A stretch of 64,000 nt of DNA, from assembly GCF_018070025.1 (NCBI RefSeq), contig NZ_JAGPYQ010000002.1, forward strand, positions 62,001 through 126,000, written 5' to 3'. Below, in pieces: positions 59,715 to 64,000 of the stretch (position 1 is the stretch's first letter; every line of letters begins with the position of its first letter). Source of the DNA: Streptomyces liliiviolaceus (GTDB lineage Bacteria > Actinomycetota > Actinomycetes > Streptomycetales > Streptomycetaceae). A model generated the notes under the pieces. That model ran no database searches. It had not been told where the DNA came from and saw nothing but the letters and a program-made list of their open reading frames with translations. Both the position numbers and the translations under genes were made by a program.

Positions 59715-60737
59715 ATGAAAAAGATCGGGTTCCTGTCCTTCGGACACTGGACGCCATCGCCGCATTCGCAGACGCGCTCAGCGGCGGACTCCCTGCTCCA
59801 GGCGATCGACCTCGCGGTCGCCGCGGAGGAACTGGGCGCCGACGGCGCCTACTTCCGCGTACACCACTTCGCCCGGCAGCACGCCTCACCGTTCCCGCTG
59901 CTCGCGGCCATCGGCGCGCGCACCAGCCGCATCGAGATCGGCACCGGTGTGATCGACATGCGCTACGAGAACCCGCTGTACATGGCCGAGGACGCGGGCG
60001 CGGCCGACCTGATCTCCGGCGGCCGACTCCAGCTCGGCCTCAGCCGCGGGTCCCCGGAGCAGGTGATCGACGGCTGGCGGCACTTCGGCCACACGCCCGC
60101 GCCCGGCGGGACCGACGCCGACATGGCACGCGAGCACACCGAGCGACTGCTCGACGTCCTCACAGGCGAGGGCTTCGCACAGCCCGAACCCAGACCGATG
60201 TTCGCCAACCCGCCGGGACTGCTGCGCGTCGAACCGCACTCCGAGGGACTGCGCGAGCGTATCTGGTGGGGATCCGGCTCGAACGCCACCGCGGTCTGGG
60301 CAGCCGGACTCGGGATGAACCTGCAGAGCTCCACACTCAAGGACGACGAGAGCGGCGAGCCCCTGCACGTCCAGCAGCGCAAGCAGATCGAGGCATACCG
60401 CCAGGCATGGCGGGCCGAGGGCCACACCCGTGAGCCGAGGGTCTCGGTCAGCCGCAGCATCTTCGCCCTCACCGACGACCGCGACCGCGCCTACTTCGGC
60501 CGGGAAGGAAACTCCAAGGACCAGATCGGCTACATCGACGCCCAGACACGCAGCATCTTCGGCCGGTCCTACGCCGCCGAACCCGACGTCCTCATCAAAC
60601 AACTCGCCGAGGACGAGGCCATCGCCGCCGCCGACACCCTGCTGCTCACCGTGCCCAACCAGTTGGGCGTCGAGTACAACGCCCATGTCATCGAAAGCAT
60701 CTTGACCCACGTCGCTCCGGAACTCGGCTGGCGCTGA
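59715..60737 (+). CDS. LLM-class flavin-dependent oxidoreductase
   Basis: A 340-residue bacterial-luciferase-like TIM-barrel protein. KKIGFLSFGHW at the N-terminus, AVAAEELGADGAYFRVHHFA, LAAIGARTSRIEIGTGVIDM and GRLQLGLSRGSPEQVI are the standard strands of the family; RIWWGSGSNATAVWAAGLGM follows. It uses reduced FMN to oxygenate or reduce an unknown substrate. Several members are linked to detoxification or antibiotic tailoring. ATG 59715 was used. Codon bias is slightly less extreme than in the core genes, and it lies at the start of the accessory-looking right end. Confidence 0.86.
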   Translation: MKKIGFLSFGHWTPSPHSQTRSAADSLLQAIDLAVAAEELGADGAYFRVHHFARQHASPFPLLAAIGARTSRIEIGTGVIDMRYENPLYMAEDAGAADLISGGRLQLGLSRGSPEQVIDGWRHFGHTPAPGGTDADMAREHTERLLDVLTGEGFAQPEPRPMFANPPGLLRVEPHSEGLRERIWWGSGSNATAVWAAGLGMNLQSSTLKDDESGEPLHVQQRKQIEAYRQAWRAEGHTREPRVSVSRSIFALTDDRDRAYFGREGNSKDQIGYIDAQTRSIFGRSYAAEPDVLIKQLAEDEAIAAADTLLLTVPNQLGVEYNAHVIESILTHVAPELGWR

Positions 60738-60853
60738 CGGCACGACCCTGGAACGCCGGCCCTCCTGCGGTGCAACCGGCGCGACAGATGACACCTGGCC
60801 ACGACGACTGACACCGAAATCGCGACCGGCCCCCGCCACTAGACTCCGGCTCT

Positions 60854-61519
60854 ATGACGGCCGCCACTCCCCTATCGCCTATCCCGGTCGCGCCCGTCGG
60901 CCTGACCGCGCGGGCCAGAAGGTTCGTCGAAGTGGATGGCGTTCGCGTTCCCGGACAGGGCTTCGGGCAGCACCGAGAGAGATGGATCAAGTACGGGGTC
61001 CCGACCGTGGAGATCGACCGGGCCGCAACCTTCCAGGACCGCTGGGGCGGTCTTGCGCTGCCGCCTGCCCCGTTCTACGAGGGCGGTCCCCGCATCCTGG
61101 GCGCCGACTGCCCCGAAGGCTCGGCGGCTGAGGGCTGGCTGTTTCCGGCAGGAAGCTGCCGAGTCTCCATGGCCTACGGATTCATGATCGGCTCAGACGG
61201 CGCATTCGGGATCAATGCCCACCGCTGGACACCGCTGCACGCCAGCACCGACGGATGGGTGGAGTCCTTGGCGCTCGCCGCCCACGCCGGCCGCTGGGCC
61301 ACGACCGTGACAAAAGTCAAAGGGAAGGCCGTCGAGTCACTGGACCTCGCCGACTTCGAGCCGGTGCCCGAAGTACAGGGCGTAACGGACACATGGTGGC
61401 GAGGCAGGGACTCGCTCATCGCCCTCTACCGAGGCGAGGCCGTCGGTATGGACGCTCCACAATGCCTTGAAGCCCACGTGTACGGCGGCCTCGACAAGTG
61501 GGCACTCCGAGGCGGCTGA
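60854..61519 (+). CDS. Hypothetical protein, leaderless, next to insertion-sequence debris
   Basis: A 221-residue soluble protein. The middle part has GGPRILGADCPEGSAAEGWL with FPAGSCRVSMAYGFMIGSDGAFG, then TPLHASTDGWVESLALAAHA and RGRDSLIALYRGEAVGM. The pattern of small aromatic and acidic blocks vaguely recalls SUKH-type immunity proteins, but I cannot support that assignment. A TAGACT -10 box at 60840-60845 lies eight bases before ATG 60854, so the message is probably leaderless. The gene ends where transposase fragments begin. Codon bias is weaker than the core, consistent with transfer. Confidence 0.6.
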   Translation: MTAATPLSPIPVAPVGLTARARRFVEVDGVRVPGQGFGQHRERWIKYGVPTVEIDRAATFQDRWGGLALPPAPFYEGGPRILGADCPEGSAAEGWLFPAGSCRVSMAYGFMIGSDGAFGINAHRWTPLHASTDGWVESLALAAHAGRWATTVTKVKGKAVESLDLADFEPVPEVQGVTDTWWRGRDSLIALYRGEAVGMDAPQCLEAHVYGGLDKWALRGG

Positions 61520-61529
61520 CGGCCGACAC

Positions 61530-61605
61530 CACCAATAAGGCCCGGCAGTCGTTGCGGCTACCGGATAGCGGCAGGCCGATCGCCACCACCTGTCCCTTGG
61601 TTGGG
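61530..61605 (-). pseudogene. Fragment of an IS5-type transposase
   Basis: The reverse strand encodes GQVVAIGLPLSGSRNDCRAL, clearly related to LVVAVGQPLPGNRNDCTAWE of the transposase at 62864-63636 (catalytic region of the DDE domain). Only about 25 codons survive, with nothing recognisable on either side, so this is a relic of a third insertion element. Confidence 0.65.
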
Positions 61606-61617
61606 ACGGTGAGTAGA

Positions 61618-61697
61618 GGATCCGCGCGGGCGTGGGGTCGAAGAACCTCGACCTTGCGTTCCGGCATCTCCGGTGGATCCCCGCAGGTGCGGGGTCG
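61618..61697. CRISPR. Candidate degenerate type I-E CRISPR repeat pair
   Basis: GGATCCCCGCAGGTGCGGGGTCG at 61675-61697 has the type I-E stem CCCCGC-AGGT-GCGGGG. With its left flank, CGGTGGATCCCCGCAGGTGC resembles the E. coli I-E repeat (CGGTTTATCCCCGCTGGCGC). A decayed copy, GGATCCGCGCGGGCGTGGGGTCG, lies at 61618-61640, matching at 19 of 23 positions, with 34 bases between. The period is 57 bp rather than the usual 61, only two units exist, and no cas gene is in the window. It is at most a relic. Confidence 0.3.
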
Positions 61698-61747
61698 GCC
61701 CGGTTTGCAGGAGAATATCCCCCTGGAACTCCCGCTCGTTGCCCTGG

Positions 61748-62800
61748 CTAACGAGCTCGTGCACGGTAGGCCGTGGCAAGTCGAGACGTGTGGCGTGGTC
61801 GGTGTTCAGACTCGAAGGCCACAGTCGAGGGCGGCGGTCTGCTGATGTGAGAGGAGTCCGGCGACGGCTTGGACGATGTCACTCATGTGCTCGCGTCGGC
61901 CAAGATGGCGGGTCAGAGCCCTCCAGTTCTTGAGGTGCGCGATGCCGTGCTCGACACGGATGCGCCGTCAGGAGTGCGCCGTGCGCTGCTGCTCGTGCCG
62001 CTCCTCGTACCAGACAGGAGCGTTCTTCTTTCACTTGCGATGCGGCGGTGTCACCACCCGGCCGCCGGCCTGCGCTCCCATGCCCTGGTTGCCGGCATCC
62101 GCGAGGATCTCCATGAATGGTCCGTCGGCCCGGGAGCTGGCCCAGGCCCAGCTCCCGGGCCTGGGTGATGTCAGCACAACTGCCTGGCCGAACCGGACTA
62201 CAGAACAGCATGCGCCCCTCGGCGTCCGTCAGGACCATGGACTTCACGGCGTTCTGCTTGGTCTTTCCGGAGACGAACTTGTCGCGGTCCTTGCGGCCGG
62301 CAGCCGGGCGTCGCACGCGGATCTCCGTGTCGTCGATGATGCCGGTCCGACCACCGCGCCCAGTACTCGATGACCTCGGCGAGAGTACGCAGCCGGACGT
62401 CCGGGGCGATGGCGCATCCCCGCTGCGCGAGCAGGGGACGCACCTCGCCGATGGAGCGGGTGATGGTGGATCGGTCCACGCCGAACCAGCAGGCCAGCAC
62501 GTCATGCGTGGTTCCATGGCGCAGACTCACCAGCGTGGCCAGCAGCCGGTCGACGAAGACGAACTCGTACTTCGCCCCAGTTCCTACCGCTCGTTGCCGC
62601 TGCCGCGCCGTCAGGCGAGCCTGATGCCGCTCGTGCCACAACGGCGCTATGCCGGCGATGAGTTCAGCGATCACAACCGGCGACAGCCCGGTGATCCGGT
62701 ACTCCGCCACGATCAACTCGCGCGCCCCAGCCCCCATCATGCAGAGCTCAACGAGCCACCCGGGCACCGAGCCACGGCCTACCGTGCACGAGCTCGTAAG
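61748..62800. mobile_element. Decayed insertion sequence with 30-bp terminal inverted repeats
   Basis: A 30-bp sequence starting CTAACGAGCTCGTGCACGGT (61748-61777) is repeated in inverse orientation at 62771-62800 with a single mismatch, bounding 1053 bp that is filled by one transposase pseudogene on the reverse strand. Length and gene content fit an IS5-like element. The outer bases CTA/AAG do not form an obvious target duplication, so the exact ends are uncertain or the flanks have rearranged. Confidence 0.72.
61806..62767 (-). pseudogene. IS5-family transposase, frameshifted
   Basis: The N-terminal part from 62767 reads ELIVAEYRITGLSPVVIAEL with LATLVSLRHGTTHDVLACWF and GVDRSTITRSIGEVRPLL, the helix-turn-helix head of this transposase group. 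Near 62370 it shifts frame to GRTGIIDDTEIRVRRPAAGR and KTKQNAVKSMVLTDAEGRML (DDE core). A third frame gives MEILADAGNQGMGAQAGGRV, then stops twice before RRIRVEHGIAHLKNWRALTR and MSDIVQAVAGLLSHQQTAAL. At least two frameshifts and two stops show it is inactive. Confidence 0.82.
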
Positions 62801-62863
62801 CGCTGTCCCGCAATGATCAGCAGTGAGTCGGGGATGCGGTCCCGTGCGGTGCGGGCCGCTGCT

Positions 62864-63636
62864 TCATCCGGCGAGGGTGAGGTTGTGCAGGCGGGCGATG
62901 CCGAGCATGGCGTGATGAACGCCGTCGCCCTTCAATCGGCAGTCGCGGAGGATCTTCCAGCTCTTCATGCGGGCGAAGGTGTGTGCTCGACGCGGGTACG
63001 GAACTTGCGGTGTGAGTGGTTGTGCTCCTCTTTCCAGGCCGGGAGTTCGGCCTGGCCGGGTTCGTGGCGGTGTGGGATCACCAGGCCGGTGCCGCGGTAG
63101 CCGCCGTCAGCGATCACCGTGGTGTTGCCGACGGCTGCCTTCGCTCTGGACAACTCCCATGCCGTGCAGTCGTTGCGGTTGCCGGGCAGGGGCTGGCCAA
63201 CTGCGACGACCAGTCGCGTGTCGGCGTCGATGACGATCTGGTGGTTGGTGGAGTACCGGTGGTTTTTCGACTGTGCGGCCACCGCGTGGTCACGTGTGGG
63301 GACCAAGGTGCCGTCCACGATGAGCACGGTGTCCTTGCGGAATCGTTGGCATGGCCGCAGGGCGAGCAGGGGTGCGAGGCGGTTGATGATGCGGTCGGCC
63401 GCAGACTTCGAGATTCCGAACAGCGGCGCGAGCTGGCGCAGCGTCAAGTTCGTCCGCCAGTACGCCGCGACCAGCAGGACGCGGCCCTTCAGGGGCAGGC
63501 CCCACGGTCGGCCTCGGCGGACCGTGTCCGCTCCTTCGCGGCGCAGGGCGGTCACCAGCTTGCCGAAGCAGCGCGGGCTCAGCCCGGCGAACGGCCCTAT
63601 CCAGGACGGCTCTGACGCCGTGATCACACCAGCCAC
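62864..63636 (-). pseudogene. Second IS5-type transposase, frameshifted near its 3' end
   Basis: From 63636 the product reads LTLRQLAPLFGISKSAADRI (helix-turn-helix), DTVLIVDGTLVPTRDHAVAA (first catalytic D), VVAVGQPLPGNRNDCTAWEL, NTTVIADGGYRGTGLVIPHR (second D) and HSHRKFRTRVEHT. Near 62980 the frame breaks; the expected end AFARMKSWKILRDCRLKGDG, then VHHAMLGIARLHNLTLAG, continues in another frame to a stop at 62864. One small indel therefore inactivates it, unless a programmed frameshift joins the parts. I found no clear terminal inverted repeats. Confidence 0.8.
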
Positions 63637-63687
63637 GGATTGATCCTTTCACCGCGGCTTGGGCCGGGAATCTCATCCAGCTTCTCG

Positions 63688-64000
63688 TCAGCCGGCCAGA
63701 CGGCGCCGCCACCAGAGGTCAGAACGCCACTGTCGATCAGCGGCGAACGGGTCGGGCAGCGTCCGCTCGACGTACTTGGCGTCCAAGGCGCGCACCTGGC
63801 GTTGCAGCTGGGCGCGGGGACGGGGAGGCAACTGCCGCAAGACCTCCTCAAGCACGTCGCGAGCGTGCCGCACGTCGTCGAAGGAGCAACCGCGGCACGA
63901 ACACTCGACATCCTGTGGATACAGGGGCCGTCGTCCGGGGGGCTGCAGAAACGCCCGATACTGCCGCAGCGCACGGTCCGTGGCACCGGGATACACGTAG
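63688..64000 (-). CDS. Hypothetical protein with Cys-rich motif (5' end possibly outside window)
   Basis: At least 102 residues from GTG 63996: ALRQYRAFLQPPGRRPLYPQ, then DVECSCRGCSFDDVRHARDV and LEEVLRQLPPRPRAQLQRQV, ending FAADRQWRSDLWWRRRLAG. CSCRGC could bind zinc but no partner cysteines are present here. The middle is predicted helical. The frame is open to the window edge, so the true start may be beyond 64000. Third positions are G/C-rich, supporting a real gene. No family recognised. Confidence 0.6.
   Translation of the reverse strand, partial: YVYPGATDRALRQYRAFLQPPGRRPLYPQDVECSCRGCSFDDVRHARDVLEEVLRQLPPRPRAQLQRQVRALDAKYVERTLPDPFAADRQWRSDLWWRRRLAG

Noticed and set aside
62117..63100. 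327-codon + frame across both transposase relics
   Set aside because: It is antisense to two identifiable transposases and joins unrelated elements.
63624..63986. 120-codon reverse frame overlapping the last gene
   Set aside because: Another frame over the same DNA shows better third-position GC and a more protein-like sequence.

Overview
The window looks like chromosomal DNA from a Streptomyces species or a very close relative. It is strongly GC-rich with G/C in nearly every third codon position. GTG starts are common, and many genes have a TANNNT -10 box 6-8 bases before the start codon. Several families are typical of streptomycetes: monomeric isocitrate dehydrogenase, a TerD/TerA fusion, a PRC-barrel/DUF2382 stress protein, an Rv1733c-like membrane protein and DUF4865. 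Genus-type dispersed GC-rich intergenic repeats are also present. I saw no tRNA or rRNA gene and no origin. The species cannot be named from sequence alone.

1-9 kb holds central metabolism and envelope genes: the isocitrate dehydrogenase icd (cut by the left edge) with a possible regulatory dyad upstream; an MHS-type permease, a GAF/PucR regulator and a 3-hydroxybutyrate dehydrogenase that look like one catabolic module; a Nudix hydrolase; and apolipoprotein N-acyltransferase. 9-16 kb holds an O-antigen-ligase-like membrane protein, a glutamate racemase homologue, an HpnB-type glycosyltransferase, the TerD/TerA fusion, a Pro/Gln-rich small protein and a MOSC protein. 16-26 kb holds a large parallel beta-helix/AAA+ fusion, a polytopic alpha/beta-hydrolase, a DeoR regulator, an SRPBCC protein, a Cds1-like PLP enzyme and an anti-sigma-type ATPase, followed by a 104-bp tandem intergenic repeat.

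26-33 kb holds a translationally coupled SHOCT/ABC ATPase/FtsX permease operon, divergent from a TetR gene with a near-perfect palindromic operator. Downstream are DUF4865 and phosphotriesterase-family genes. 33-41 kb holds a ROK regulator, AlkB, an RlmG/RsmC-type methyltransferase, and an AraC/phytanoyl-CoA dioxygenase/small-protein module. An AgaS-like sugar isomerase and an AgaY-like aldolase follow, divergent from a DeoR regulator with a clear inverted-repeat operator. 41-48 kb holds a CitA/DctR-type two-component system divergent from a complete TctC-TctB-TctA tricarboxylate transporter. 48-59 kb holds stress, carbonic anhydrase, redox, MarR/MFS efflux, NarL-type two-component, geranylgeranyl reductase, M20 dipeptidase and kinase-Nudix fusion genes.

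The right end (59-64 kb) is a different kind of DNA. It contains orphan fragments, an LLM flavin oxidoreductase, an unrecognised protein, a pair of type I-E-like CRISPR repeat remnants without cas genes, a decayed 1.05-kb insertion sequence with 30-bp inverted ends, and a second frameshifted transposase. This is the accessory part of the window. The least explained items are the beta-helix/AAA+ protein, the coding-region microsatellite expansions in three signalling or transport proteins, and the CRISPR-like repeat pair.
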